This document shows, piece by piece, positions 25,848 to 35,160 of a stretch of DNA of 38,229 bases (the first letter of the stretch is position 1; the number at the start of each line of letters is the position of its first letter). The notes under the pieces are model-generated. The model had not been told where the DNA came from. It made no database searches and saw nothing but the letters and a program-made list of their open reading frames with translations. The position numbers were made by a program, and so were the translations under genes. The stretch lies in contig JAIYCR010000012.1 in NCBI GenBank assembly GCA_027487905.1, positions 1 through 38,229 on the forward strand, in the 5' to 3' direction. The stretch comes from Rubrivivax sp. GTDB taxonomy: Bacteria > Pseudomonadota > Gammaproteobacteria > Burkholderiales > Burkholderiaceae_C.

Positions 25848-25867
25848 TCACCCCACCCGCATCACCC
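25840..25867. repeat. 14-bp duplication across the stop codon of the DUF2201/VWA gene
   Basis: Two 14-bp copies (25840-25853 and 25854-25867, one mismatch at the first base) lie head to tail. The gene's stop (complement of 25848-25850) is inside one copy. The duplication probably altered or created the present C-terminus (RVMRVG). Confidence 0.7.
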
Positions 25868-27371
25868 GCCCGAACGGCGCCTCGGGCATCGCTCGGCCCT
25901 GCGAAGGCGGGGGCACAGCCCACAGCACCGGCACTGCCGGACGCGTACCGCAAGGTCCGTCCAGATCGGTCAGCAGCACCACGAGGTCGGGCCGGTGACG
26001 CAGCGCCTCGGCGATCAGCGGGGCGAAGTCGGTGCCGCCGCCACCCTCCACGCGCAGCGCGGCCAGGTCCAGCCTGCGACGACCCGGGTCGTGGTGGAGC
26101 ACGCGGCGGACCGCATCGTCGCCCAGCACCAGCGTCAGCGCCGCCCGGTGCAGGCGCACGAGGGCCTCGACCTCGCACGCGAACCGGGCCAGCAAGGCTT
26201 CGTCGATGGAGCCGGAAAGGTCCACCACCAGCACCAGCCGCGGCACGAGCCGGCTGCCGACGATGCCCGGCGCGAAGGGCAGCCGCGTACCGCCCGGCCC
26301 GCGTCCCTGGCGCGCCGTCCAGGAGCGCGCCGGTCGGGACCAGCTCAGCGCGGCCTGGGGCGCAAGCGCCCGGTTCAGGCGGCTGCGCAGCAGGGCCTCC
26401 CAGGGCGTCGTTGCGCGACCATTCCCGGCGGGCAAGGCGCGCAGCATCGAGAAGGCACCATCGCCCACATGGCCGCGCAGCAGCCGCTCGGCCCATTCGC
26501 GGGCCAGTGCGGCCTCGGCCTCGGGGGGCTCGGGCGCCGCGGTGGTCTCGGCGGCGTCGGCCAGGTCGCGCGGAATGCCGCTGGCCAGCTGGCGCAGCCG
26601 GGCCGATCGGGGACCATCCGCCCGCGCCGATTCGCTCGTCGGCCGCTCGGCGGACGAGCCTCCCGGCTGCTGGCGTTCATCGCGGGGCAGGCCGCGACGC
26701 GACGCGCGGCGATCGTCCACCGCGCGGTACAGCCGCTCGACGTCCCACGCCCCGAGCGCGGCTTCTTCCCCCTGCTCCACGCCCAGCACCTCGGACAGCA
26801 GCACCGGCAGGGTCAGCGCTCCGTCGGGCAGGGCCAGCCAGCTCAGGTGCGACAGGCTGCTGTTGACGATGGCGTCGGCGCAGCGGTTGAAGAGCAGCGC
26901 ATCCACATCGCCCAGCCGAGCGCGCAGCGCACGCAGCCGCTGCACATGGCGCAATGCCAGGTGGAGCACCTCGTGGGCCACCCAACCGGTCTGCTGCTCG
27001 ATGGGCAGGGAATCGAAGCTGGGCAGGTAGTAGAGCGTGCGGCCATCGGTGAAGGCCGGGGGTTCGGCCAGCGGCTGCGGTTCCTGGAGCAGGGGCAGGA
27101 AGCGCAGCTCGCGACGGCGCAGCGCGGCTTCGCGTCGGGCGGCGGCACCCTCGTCGGGCTGAGGGTTGCAGGGCGGTGCTTCGAGGTCGCGGTGCTCGGC
27201 CCACAGCGCCAGGCTCCCACTGGCCGGGGCGTATTCCAGCAGCCGCCGCACGGCGCGCTGGCCGCGGTGGGGCCTGGCCTGCGACGGTCGATCAGGCCCT
27301 GCCTGAAGACCCTGGACGGCCGCCGAAGGATGCGCTCGCGCGGCGGGCACCGGCGGCGTCGACGGGTTCAC
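25848..27371 (-). CDS. DUF2201 putative metallopeptidase / VWA-like protein
   Basis: This 507-residue protein has an N-terminal DUF2201 region (about 45-220) with the zinc-protease-like motif HEVLH at 133-137 followed by H142. A polar linker (about 222-290) follows. The C-terminal VWA-like domain (about 378-500) has MIDAS motif D384-x-S386-x-S388 (VVDLSGSID). There is no signal or membrane helix, so it is cytosolic. GTG at 27371 overlaps the MoxR stop (GTGA), the usual tight MoxR-VWA pairing. In such pairs the AAA+ ATPase remodels targets chosen by the VWA protein, as in metal-insertion chelatases. The target is unknown; the two-helix membrane protein encoded just upstream is a candidate. Confidence 0.85.
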   Translation of the reverse strand: MNPSTPPVPAARAHPSAAVQGLQAGPDRPSQARPHRGQRAVRRLLEYAPASGSLALWAEHRDLEAPPCNPQPDEGAAARREAALRRRELRFLPLLQEPQPLAEPPAFTDGRTLYYLPSFDSLPIEQQTGWVAHEVLHLALRHVQRLRALRARLGDVDALLFNRCADAIVNSSLSHLSWLALPDGALTLPVLLSEVLGVEQGEEAALGAWDVERLYRAVDDRRASRRGLPRDERQQPGGSSAERPTSESARADGPRSARLRQLASGIPRDLADAAETTAAPEPPEAEAALAREWAERLLRGHVGDGAFSMLRALPAGNGRATTPWEALLRSRLNRALAPQAALSWSRPARSWTARQGRGPGGTRLPFAPGIVGSRLVPRLVLVVDLSGSIDEALLARFACEVEALVRLHRAALTLVLGDDAVRRVLHHDPGRRRLDLAALRVEGGGGTDFAPLIAEALRHRPDLVVLLTDLDGPCGTRPAVPVLWAVPPPSQGRAMPEAPFGRVMRVG

Positions 27372-28468
27372 CGACCCGGGTCCTTGGCCGCCTGCAGGCG
27401 GGCATAGGCCGGACTTTCCAGCAGCGCCAGCTCCATCCCGCGCGCCAGTGCACGGGCAGCCATCAGTTCCAGCGCCAGGGTCTGCACCTCCAGCAGCGGC
27501 AGCGGCCGGGGGGGCTGCCAGGCAGAGAGCTCCTCGATGACCTCGATGGCCCGCTGCAAGGTGGGCGTGTCCACGGCGGCCGCCAGCAGCCCGTATACCA
27601 GCCCGTGCAGGCCATCGAGCGTGCCGGGCAGCAGCGAGCGCGTCTGCGCGCCCGGCTGCGCGGCCAGCAGCGCCACGACGTCGGCACCCGCCTGCAGCTC
27701 GCGCAGCACGCCGAAGAACTCGGCCGCGTTGGCCGAGCCGATGCGCCCCTGCACGAACACGCGCTGGGTGGCCGCATCCAGCCCGCTTTGCAGCACCCGC
27801 GACACGTCCTCCCAGCCGCGCGGGCTGGCGCCGACCAGGTGCTCGCCTTCGAGCTGTGCGGCGCTGTCGTCCAGCCGGTCGGGTCGAACGCGCAGGTAGG
27901 CCATCACCTCGGGGGCGAAGCCCTCGGCCGCGGCGTGGGCGAGGAAGGCGTCGATGGTGGCCTGGACCTCGAAATGGAACATCCGGTCGGCCAGCGCCGT
28001 GCCCATCTCATGCGCCACCGCACCCTGCCAGGCGGCGTTGCCCGCGGCAACCACCATCCAGCCCTCGGGCAGCCGGTAGTTGCCCACCCGCCGGTCGAGG
28101 ATGAGTGAATAGGCCGACACCTGCAGCCGGGGATCGGCCGCGGTGATCTCATCGAGAAAGAGCAGGCCCTGCGGCGTCTCGGGGCCGGGCAGGAACTCCG
28201 GCGGAAACCACACCGTGCGCTCCAGCCGCTCGTCGGCATAGACCGCACCGCGCAGGTCCACCGGCTCCAGCGTGGTCAGCCGCAGGTCCACCAGCGGGAC
28301 GGCGTGCTGCTGCGCCACCTGCCGCACGATGGAGGACTTGCCCACCCCCCGGTTGCCCCAGAGCATGGTGGCCCGCTCGCGAAGCGGCGGGTCGGCGAAC
28401 TGCGCGGCGAGTGCGGCGCGGGCCGCGGACACCGAGACGCAGGGAATGTTCAGCGGGTTGGGGCTCAT
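27368..28468 (-). CDS. MoxR-type AAA+ ATPase
   Basis: This 366-residue ATPase has Walker A GNRGVGKS (38-45), Walker B LLFLDE (102-107) and a sensor-1-type segment VVAAGN, with the compact helical lid typical of the MoxR class. ATG 28468 overlaps the stop of the upstream membrane-protein gene (ATGA), and its own stop overlaps the VWA start (GTGA), so three genes are translationally linked. MoxR proteins act as chaperones that assemble or insert cofactors with VWA partners. The longer frame upstream of 28468 is a shadow. Confidence 0.88.
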   Translation of the reverse strand: MSPNPLNIPCVSVSAARAALAAQFADPPLRERATMLWGNRGVGKSSIVRQVAQQHAVPLVDLRLTTLEPVDLRGAVYADERLERTVWFPPEFLPGPETPQGLLFLDEITAADPRLQVSAYSLILDRRVGNYRLPEGWMVVAAGNAAWQGAVAHEMGTALADRMFHFEVQATIDAFLAHAAAEGFAPEVMAYLRVRPDRLDDSAAQLEGEHLVGASPRGWEDVSRVLQSGLDAATQRVFVQGRIGSANAAEFFGVLRELQAGADVVALLAAQPGAQTRSLLPGTLDGLHGLVYGLLAAAVDTPTLQRAIEVIEELSAWQPPRPLPLLEVQTLALELMAARALARGMELALLESPAYARLQAAKDPGR

Positions 28469-29517
28469 GGCGGGGCGCTCGGCGCCGATCGGGTGGGGAG
28501 GTCCTTGCCGTGCGGCAAGGCGGGAGGTTGCGCCCGCCCGGGCGGTGGCTGCCACGCATCGGGGCGCAGCGGACGCGGCGGACGGGGCAGCTCCAGCCGC
28601 AGCATCTCGCGCCGCATGAAGAGCAGCACCAGCAGCAGCGGCGGTGCGCCATTGGCCAGTGCTCCCAGCCAGGCGTCGGCGCCCTCGGTGCGCAGCGCCC
28701 CCCACAGCGCCAGCGCGAGCAGGCCCGCCCCGATGGTCAGCGGCAGGCTGCGACGCCCGGACACGCGCCAGCGCGCAGCCCGGTGCCGGCGGTGGAAGAC
28801 GGCCGGCGACGCCTGCAGCGTGCGGTCGAGGTGCTCGAGCGAGCGGGCCAGCAGTGAACGGGCCTGCCGGCTGCGACCGGGCTCGCCGCCGCGCAGCGCC
28901 AGACTGCTGCGCCAACCGGTGGCCAGCGGCACCAGGCGCCCGAACGCCGGCGCGATCACCTCGAACAGGTCATCGGGCAGCTGCTGCGGGGCGGGGGTGC
29001 CGGGGGCGGGAGCCCGCTGCAGCGTGAGCTCGGCGTCGTAGCCCGCCACGCTGCTGACCTTCACGTCCAGGGTCAAGCCCGGCAGGCTGGCCCGGGCGCG
29101 GCGAAGCACCGGCACCGCGCCCTCGGCGGGAACGTGCAGGGACAGCGCCCACCACCGGCCGGCGGCCGCCTCGAACTGCGTCGCCAGCGGCACGGCATCA
29201 AGCCGCGACAGCAGCGCCTGCACGCTGGCACCCACGGTCTCGGCGGTTGCCGGTGCCAGGCCGGGCGCCTGCAGATGCCGCGTGAGGCGCAGCCGCCCCT
29301 CGCCCTCATCGTCCAGCCACAGGGTCTCGACCACCGGGCCCGCGGGCAGGTCGGGCGTCGGCGCAGCGGCCGGCGGCGGGCTGCGGGGTTGCAGCAGCAG
29401 CCGGCGGGCGGCCCGGTCGCTGGCCGGCAGGTTCACCTGCCAGCCAGCGCGGACGAAGGCGCCGGCGTGTGCCAGCAGTTCCTGGTGCGTCAACGGGGGC
29501 AGGCGGGAGGCGTCCAT
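28465..29517 (-). CDS. Two-helix membrane protein of the MoxR-VWA operon
   Basis: This 350-residue protein is not one I recognise. A soluble N-terminal region (1-250) has mixed alpha/beta character, including repeated segments such as RWWALSLHVPAEG. Two membrane helices lie close together (about 257-276 and 283-301), with a short Pro-rich tail. There is no signal peptide, so the large N-terminal part should be cytosolic and within reach of the MoxR ATPase. ATG 29517 is chosen because it begins the region of coherent codon use; the frame is open to 29985 but that part is a shadow of the SRPBCC gene. Tight coupling to moxR suggests it is a target or membrane dock for the MoxR-VWA pair. Confidence 0.65.
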   Translation of the reverse strand: MDASRLPPLTHQELLAHAGAFVRAGWQVNLPASDRAARRLLLQPRSPPPAAAPTPDLPAGPVVETLWLDDEGEGRLRLTRHLQAPGLAPATAETVGASVQALLSRLDAVPLATQFEAAAGRWWALSLHVPAEGAVPVLRRARASLPGLTLDVKVSSVAGYDAELTLQRAPAPGTPAPQQLPDDLFEVIAPAFGRLVPLATGWRSSLALRGGEPGRSRQARSLLARSLEHLDRTLQASPAVFHRRHRAARWRVSGRRSLPLTIGAGLLALALWGALRTEGADAWLGALANGAPPLLLVLLFMRREMLRLELPRPPRPLRPDAWQPPPGRAQPPALPHGKDLPTRSAPSAPP

Positions 29518-29579
29518 GCGGCAGGAGGCTTCGGGAAGGCGCGCGGGGCGGGTCTGGCGGGTTCGAACACCCGGGCCGG

Positions 29580-30113
29580 TCAGCCCGCGGCGGGCGGCTG
29601 CGACCCGGCAGCCTCGGCCTGGATCATCTCCACCAGCTGCGCAGCAGCGGCGCGCCAGCCGGCATCGAAGCCCATCGCCGCGTGCTGCGCGCAGGCCTCG
29701 GCGGTGGCATGCCGGGCCTGTGCCTGGTAGCGCGTGCCGCCCCCGGGCAGCGGGCTCAGTTGAAGCACGCCGGTCATCGCCGGGCCCGGTCCGGGCGCCA
29801 GCGGCCGGAAGCCGGGGCCGAGCTGGCTCGTCCACACCAGCAGCCGCTCGGGTTGAACCACCAGCCAGCAGCCGGTGGCGTCGAACACCTCGCCGGCCGG
29901 CCCGCACATGCGGGTGCGGAAGCGCCCTCCAGGACGCAGGTCGATCTCGGCCAGGTCCACCCGCCAGGGCCGCGGGCAGAACCAAGGCATCAGCCGATCG
30001 GGCACCGTCCAGCCGGCCCAGACGGCCGCGGGCGGTACCGGCAGTTCGAGGTCGAGCGACAGGTCGAGCGCCGGATCCAGCGGCGGCAGCAGGTCAGCAA
30101 GGGTCGGGTTCAT
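29580..30113 (-). CDS. SRPBCC (AHSA1-like) domain protein
   Basis: This 177-residue protein is a single SRPBCC/START-like domain of the AHSA1 group. It has the family opening ELPVPPAAVWAGWTVPDRLMPWF, then LRPGGRFRTRM and the C-terminal helix GFDAGWRAAAAQLVEM. Such domains bind hydrophobic ligands or assist chaperones. It is the first gene of the minus-strand MoxR-VWA group, 62 nt before the membrane-protein gene, so it may share the message. Ligand and role are unknown. Confidence 0.85.
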   Translation of the reverse strand: MNPTLADLLPPLDPALDLSLDLELPVPPAAVWAGWTVPDRLMPWFCPRPWRVDLAEIDLRPGGRFRTRMCGPAGEVFDATGCWLVVQPERLLVWTSQLGPGFRPLAPGPGPAMTGVLQLSPLPGGGTRYQAQARHATAEACAQHAAMGFDAGWRAAAAQLVEMIQAEAAGSQPPAAG

Positions 30114-30230
30114 CGGGGCCTCCGGCAGGGCGGGCGTGGGACGGGCAGGCCATCCGCCCGCGCGGGCCTGAAGCGTAAGCGCAGATGCGGGTCAGGCCAC
30201 CTGCGACGGGCCCCGGCTGAGAATGGCCTC

Positions 30231-31337
30231 ATGCAAGCCCCTCGCCCGCGCCCCGGCGCCGCCGTCGTCCTCGACACCGATGCGGCCAACGAGATCGACG
30301 ACCCCTTCGCCATCGCCTGGGCGCTGCTGCGCGAGGACCGGCTGGACCTGCAGGCCTGCCACGCAGCGCCCTTCAGCTTCGAGCTCTGGCGCGGCCAGCT
30401 GCAGCGCGCGCGGTCCGCACGCGACGACCCGGCTTCCGCCACGGCCCGGGACCAGGCCCTGCTGGCCCGTCATGCGGCCACGCTCGGCCACTTCGAACGC
30501 CAGGGCTGGGATGCAGCCACGGTGTCGCTGCCGGCGCTGTGCGGTCCGGCCGAGGGCCATGACCGCAGCCTGGCGGAGATCGAGCGGGTGTACCGCTGCC
30601 TCGGCCGCGACCCGGGCGGCCGCGTCTTCGCCGGCGCACGCGGCTTCCTGGACCCTCGGGCGAGCGTGCACCACCCCCCCGCCGCCACCGCCGCCAGCGA
30701 GGACCTGCGCGCCCGTGCTGAGGGTCGAACCCCACAGGATCCGCTGTGGGTGCTGGCCATCGGCTGCCTCACCAACCTGGCCGTGGCGCTGCTGCGCGAG
30801 CCGGCACTGGCCGAGCGCATCGTGCTGGTCTGGACGGCAGGCCACTCGGTGCACTCGCCCCAGCGCAACCTCGCCTTCAATCTGGAGCAGGACGTGGCAG
30901 CCACCCGCGTGGTGCTCGACAGCGCCGTGCCGCTGGTCTATCTGCCGGGTTACCACATCGGCGCGCAGCTGCGCCTGTCGCGACCCGAGATGGAGCAGTG
31001 GGTCCGCGGGCGGGGCGGCCCTGGCGGCATCGGCGACCACCTCTTCGAGCTCTACACCCACAACCCGCTGTGGCCGCTGCTGGGCATCACCGACTGGCTG
31101 GCCCACAGCTGGGTGATCTGGGACCTGATCAACGTGGCGTGGATGCTGGAGCCGGGCTGGGTGCCGGTGCAGCCGGTACCTCGCCCGCGGCTGGACGAGC
31201 AGCTGCGCTGGGTACGCCCAAGCCCCGAAGAGGCGGCCCGGGCCGGGCCGATGTGGGAGGCCGTGGGCATCCAGCGCGACGCGATCTTCCGGGACTTCCT
31301 GCGCTCGCTGGAGCGCGCCCCGGCACCGCTGCGCTGA
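30231..31337 (+). CDS. Nucleoside hydrolase (IunH family)
   Basis: This 368-residue enzyme likely cleaves the N-glycosidic bond of nucleosides for salvage. The Ca2+-binding signature near the N-terminus reads VLDTDAANEIDDPFA, matching the DxDxxxEIDD form of inosine/uridine-preferring hydrolases. A mid-domain segment LAIGCLTNLAVALL and a C-terminal YHIGAQLRLS are also family-typical. ATG 30231 gives the expected length; the open frame runs upstream to 29469 opposite the SRPBCC gene and is not coding. It lies alone between divergent and convergent neighbours. Base preference cannot be read from the sequence. Confidence 0.87.
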   Translation: MQAPRPRPGAAVVLDTDAANEIDDPFAIAWALLREDRLDLQACHAAPFSFELWRGQLQRARSARDDPASATARDQALLARHAATLGHFERQGWDAATVSLPALCGPAEGHDRSLAEIERVYRCLGRDPGGRVFAGARGFLDPRASVHHPPAATAASEDLRARAEGRTPQDPLWVLAIGCLTNLAVALLREPALAERIVLVWTAGHSVHSPQRNLAFNLEQDVAATRVVLDSAVPLVYLPGYHIGAQLRLSRPEMEQWVRGRGGPGGIGDHLFELYTHNPLWPLLGITDWLAHSWVIWDLINVAWMLEPGWVPVQPVPRPRLDEQLRWVRPSPEEAARAGPMWEAVGIQRDAIFRDFLRSLERAPAPLR

Positions 31338-31365
31338 CGCAGCGCCGGTGCACGCGGCAAAAGGG

Positions 31366-32577
31366 TCAGGCAGGACCGGGCGGCGAGGCGGCGAGCGCGT
31401 GGTCGATGGCGACGCAGCCATCGAGCACGGCGGCCACGGTGCTGTCGTCCAGGTAGTGGTCCACCCGCTCGCGCACATGGCGCACCAGGTCGGCAGCGCT
31501 GCGCTCGGCCGACCAGTCCTCGCCGTCGCCCGAGCGCCCGCCCGAGGCGGCAGCGGCGGGGCTGGCCGACAGCACCCGCCACTTGGCGCACCAGGTCAAG
31601 GCCCACAGCGCCATGCCCAGCCGGGCCAGCCCGAGCGTGGGCCACCAGCGCTCAGCCACGGCAGGGCCGGTACACCGGGCCCAATGCCTGTGGCTGGCGA
31701 GCACCGCCCCATCATCCAGTGCCATGCCGCCGCCCATCGGCCAGGTCGTCGAGGTGTAGAGGGTGGCGTGGGCGAGATCGCATCCCGGATGGCCGTAGCG
31801 GGCCTTTTCCAGGTCGACCAGCACCGCCCGCCCGCCCGCTTCGATGAGAAAGTTGCCAGGGTGCGCATCGAAGGCCACCAGGCATCGGTCATCGCTGCGA
31901 AGCGCGGGGTGGGCCGAGAAACGCTCGATCTCCCGCAAGAGTCGGCGGCGGGTGGCCGGCGCGAGCGCGGCCTGCTCGAGGTGGCGCGCCTGCGCCATCA
32001 GTTCCGCGCGCAGCGCCGCCAGCGGCGACGGCGGGTCCAGCAAGGGCGCGCGGGCACTTGCCGGCGGAAGGGCAAGGGCATGCAGCGAGGCGAGCGCCTG
32101 CATCAAGGCCGCCAGGTCCCCGGCATGGCTTGCATCGGGCGCGCGGCCGTGGATCATTTCCACCAGCAGCCCGCCCCGGGGCAGGGCCAGGCCGGGCTGC
32201 AGCGTCAAGCCGAGCCGGGGCGTGTGGCCACCCGCCGCCGCCCGCTCGAAGCAGGCTGCCTGGTAGGCAAGGTTCCCTTCGGCTGGCAGGCCCATCTGGC
32301 TCTGCTTGGGCAGGCGGGCCAGCCAGGGCGTTCCGAGCAGGCGGATGTGCTCATGGGCCAGGCCGGTGTCGGCCAGGGTGCTCAGCGCCAGCGTCCGAAC
32401 CGCCGGCGGTGCGCCCTCAGGCGCCTGGTCGTCAAGGCCGGCGAGCGCGGGACGCCCTGGCTGGGCCAGCGCCGCCTGAAGCGCAGCGCGCAAGGCCCGG
32501 TGCTGCGCATCGGGGCCCGCGCCGTGAACCCGCTCGCCTGGCATCTTCCGGTCGGCCGGACCCGGGCCGTCGCTCAT
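31366..32577 (-). CDS. APH-fold phosphotransferase-like protein
   Basis: This 403-residue protein has the aminoglycoside/choline-kinase fold. The catalytic loop reads AFDAHPGN (D237, H239, N242) and the metal site is VLVDLEKA (D255). In the usual HxDxxxxN motif the leading His is Ala here, while the catalytic Asp and Asn remain, so activity is possible but altered. A Gly-rich nucleotide loop is not obvious. Its ATG overlaps the stop of the ABC ATPase gene (ATGA), making it the last gene of the YnjBCD operon. Phosphorylation of the imported compound is an attractive guess; antibiotic resistance is not implied. Confidence 0.8.
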   Translation of the reverse strand: MSDGPGPADRKMPGERVHGAGPDAQHRALRAALQAALAQPGRPALAGLDDQAPEGAPPAVRTLALSTLADTGLAHEHIRLLGTPWLARLPKQSQMGLPAEGNLAYQAACFERAAAGGHTPRLGLTLQPGLALPRGGLLVEMIHGRAPDASHAGDLAALMQALASLHALALPPASARAPLLDPPSPLAALRAELMAQARHLEQAALAPATRRRLLREIERFSAHPALRSDDRCLVAFDAHPGNFLIEAGGRAVLVDLEKARYGHPGCDLAHATLYTSTTWPMGGGMALDDGAVLASHRHWARCTGPAVAERWWPTLGLARLGMALWALTWCAKWRVLSASPAAAASGGRSGDGEDWSAERSAADLVRHVRERVDHYLDDSTVAAVLDGCVAIDHALAASPPGPA

Positions 32578-33353
32578 CCGGCGCCCTGCCCGGCCGCGTC
32601 GGCCAGCCCGCGAGGCGCAGCGCCTGGGTGGTCCTGCGGCCCCTGAGCGTCACCGGGTTCACCCGCCGCCGCGAGCCGCACCACCGGCCCGCCCGCGGCG
32701 CGCGCATCCTGCTCGTCGTGCGTGACCAGCAGCACCGGCAGCCCGCGTGCGCGCGCATGCTCGAAGACCGTGGCGCGGAAGGACTGCCGACGGTCGGCGT
32801 CCAGCCGCCCGAAGGGCTCGTCGAGCAACAGCGCCTGCGGCTCGGCCAGCAGTGTGCGCAGCAGCGCCACGCGGGCGCGCTGCCCGCCCGACAGCGTGGC
32901 GGGGTTGCGCGGGCCGAGCCCGGCCAGGCCGGCGCCTTCGAGTGCGGCTTCGATGCGCCGCTGCCTTTCCAGCCGCGGACGCACCGTGGCCGGGAGCGCG
33001 AAGCCGAGGTTCCCGGCCACCGTCAGGTGCGGGAACAGCAGGTCGTCCTGGAACAGCAGGCCCAGGCGGCGGGCTTCGGGCGGCAGCGAGCCCAGTTCCC
33101 GCGGGCCCAGCCACAGCCGTCCCTCGGCCTCGAAGGCCGGGTCCAGCGTGCCGGCCAGCGCGGACAGCAGGCTCGACTTGCCGCAACCGCTCGGACCCAT
33201 CAGCGTGAGGCACTCGCCGGGCGAGATGGTCGCGTCCAGCGGGCCGACGAGCCGACGCCCCGCCAGGCGCAGCACGACGCCCTGAAGCCGCAGCGTTGCC
33301 ATCGCCGGCGCCGCACTGCGCTGCGGCTGCGCCCCCTCCACGCGCCCGCTCAT
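32574..33353 (-). CDS. ynjD: ABC transporter ATP-binding protein, YnjD-like
   Basis: This 259-residue ATPase has Walker A GPSGCGKS (53-60), Q-loop LLFQDDLLFPHLTV, signature LSGGQRARVALLRTLL and Walker B ALLLDEP followed by FGRLD. ATG 33353 is used; ATG 33302 (MATLRLQGV) matches the E. coli YnjD N-terminus more closely and remains possible. It energises the permease encoded 28 nt upstream. The C-terminus is somewhat longer than YnjD, with a Gly/Ala tail. Confidence 0.85.
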   Translation of the reverse strand: MSGRVEGAQPQRSAAPAMATLRLQGVVLRLAGRRLVGPLDATISPGECLTLMGPSGCGKSSLLSALAGTLDPAFEAEGRLWLGPRELGSLPPEARRLGLLFQDDLLFPHLTVAGNLGFALPATVRPRLERQRRIEAALEGAGLAGLGPRNPATLSGGQRARVALLRTLLAEPQALLLDEPFGRLDADRRQSFRATVFEHARARGLPVLLVTHDEQDARAAGGPVVRLAAAGEPGDAQGPQDHPGAAPRGLADAAGQGAG

Positions 33354-33381
33354 GTCGCACCGTGCCTTGCGGCCACCGCGC

Positions 33382-35160
33382 TCAATCCATGCCCCCGGCC
33401 CGCCGGCGGGCGGAGCGGGCCAGCGCCAGCGCAAAGGCAAATCCCAGCAGCGGCAGCGCCGCCTGCGCCACCGCCCAGCTGCCGATGACGCGACGGTCCG
33501 CACCCGCGGCGAGCGTCACCGCCTCGGTGGTCAGCGTGGCCACCCGCCCACCGCCGGCGAACAGCGTGGGCAGGTAGAGCCCCACGCTCACCGCGAAACC
33601 CACCGCGCAGGCGATCGCCAGCGGCGGCAGCAGGATGGGCAGCTTGACGCGCCAGAAGGCCCGCGCCGGCGACACCCCCAGGCTCAGGGCGCTGCGGATG
33701 TACCGGGCATCGAAGGCGCGCCAGGGATCGGCCAGGGACAGATGCAGGTAGGGCAACACGAACACCGCGTGCACCCACACCACCGCCGCCCCGGTGCCGT
33801 CCAGGCCCGATCGCACCAGCAGCACCTGCAGGCCGAAGAGGAAAGCCACCTGCGGCACGAGCAGCGGCAGGTACAAGGCCACCAGCAGGCGCTGTCGCGC
33901 CGCGGGCGCATCGGCGCGCCGCGCCTGGCGGGCTTCCTGCTCCAGGCAGGCCACCACCAGCACCGCGCTGAAGAGCGTGGCGGCCAGGCCGATGCCCAGC
34001 GTGGCCAGCAGCGGCCCCCACAGCGCCTCGGCCTGCCGCTGCCAGTGGTCCAGCGTCCATTGCGAAGGCCAGGCCATCGGATAGCGCCACTGCCTGGCGA
34101 AGGACCACAGCACCAGCACGGCCAGTGCCAGCGCCGACACCGCGGCCAGCACCGGCGCGGCGAGCCCGGCGGTGGCCATCAGCATCGCGACCGGCCCGCC
34201 GCGGCGACCGCGCTGCAGCCAGGCGCGGCCGACGCGAGCCACGATGGCTTCGGCCCAACGGCCCAGCGCCAGGCTGGCCACCACCAAGGCCAGCACCGTC
34301 AGCGCCGCCGCAGCGCCCGGGAGCACCTGACGCAGGTCGGGGTCGGCGAACCAGCGCACGGCCAGCGCCGCCAGCGTGGGTGGGTGACCCGGCCCGAGCA
34401 CCAGCGCCACATCCACGACCGACAGCGAGAAGGCCAGCACCGCGGCCACCGGCAGGCGCAGCTGCGGCCAGACCTGCGGCAGCACCACCCGAACCCAGGC
34501 GTCCACCGGCCCGTAGCCGAGCGAACGGGCCGCCGCCAGGTGCTGGCGGGCCTGCACCTGGTGCAGCGCGCCCAGCGTCATCAGCAGCAGGTAAGGCACC
34601 TCCTTGAGCAAAAGGCCCAGCACCAACGGCCAGCCCGACGGATGGCCCACGGTGGCCAGGTCAGGCGGCGTGTCCCATCCGGTCAGGCCGGGCGACACCC
34701 AGCGCACCACCCACCCCGAAGGCGCGATCAGGAACACCAGGCCGATGGCCAGTGCAGAGTGCGGCGTGGCCATCAGCGGCGCCAGCGCCCGGGCCAGCCA
34801 GCGGCCCGCCGGGCGGCCCTGCGCCCACGCCGCCCAGCCCAGTGCGATCAGCAGCGACAGCAGCGTCGCTGCCCAGCCGGTGGCAAGCGTCAGGGCCACG
34901 CTGGTGGAAAGGCCCGGATGGGCGGCGAACTCGCGCCACACCGCCAGGCTCGGCTGCGCAGCGCCGATGGCCGGCAGCCAGCCGAAGGCCGGCGCCACCG
35001 TGCCGGCCAGACCCGCCAGCACGGGCAGCAGGAAGACCGCCAGCGTCAGCGGCAAGGCCACGCGCAGCCAAGGCGTGCGGGCCGGCGGTCTCAGCGCGGG
35101 CGCGGCGGTGGGGGACACCCAGCCGGCAGCGCCGGTCAGCGGCTGGTGCGCCGAAGCCAT
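33382..35160 (-). CDS. ynjC: ABC transporter permease, fused two-unit type, YnjC-like
   Basis: This 592-residue inner-membrane protein holds two binding-protein-dependent permease units in one chain, each with about six helices, as in YnjC, FbpB and ThiP. The coupling motifs are recognisable as AARSLGYGPVDAWVRVVLP in the first half and ALSLGVSPARAFWRVKLP in the second. ATG 35160 overlaps the end of the ynjB-like gene by 25 nt. A very long open frame continues upstream to 37059 opposite real genes and is a shadow. Confidence 0.88.
   Translation of the reverse strand: MASAHQPLTGAAGWVSPTAAPALRPPARTPWLRVALPLTLAVFLLPVLAGLAGTVAPAFGWLPAIGAAQPSLAVWREFAAHPGLSTSVALTLATGWAATLLSLLIALGWAAWAQGRPAGRWLARALAPLMATPHSALAIGLVFLIAPSGWVVRWVSPGLTGWDTPPDLATVGHPSGWPLVLGLLLKEVPYLLLMTLGALHQVQARQHLAAARSLGYGPVDAWVRVVLPQVWPQLRLPVAAVLAFSLSVVDVALVLGPGHPPTLAALAVRWFADPDLRQVLPGAAAALTVLALVVASLALGRWAEAIVARVGRAWLQRGRRGGPVAMLMATAGLAAPVLAAVSALALAVLVLWSFARQWRYPMAWPSQWTLDHWQRQAEALWGPLLATLGIGLAATLFSAVLVVACLEQEARQARRADAPAARQRLLVALYLPLLVPQVAFLFGLQVLLVRSGLDGTGAAVVWVHAVFVLPYLHLSLADPWRAFDARYIRSALSLGVSPARAFWRVKLPILLPPLAIACAVGFAVSVGLYLPTLFAGGGRVATLTTEAVTLAAGADRRVIGSWAVAQAALPLLGFAFALALARSARRRAGGMD

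Noticed and set aside
31366-32577. An aminoglycoside resistance gene
   Set aside because: The APH fold is shared by many metabolic kinases; the operon with a transporter and the altered catalytic loop do not support resistance.
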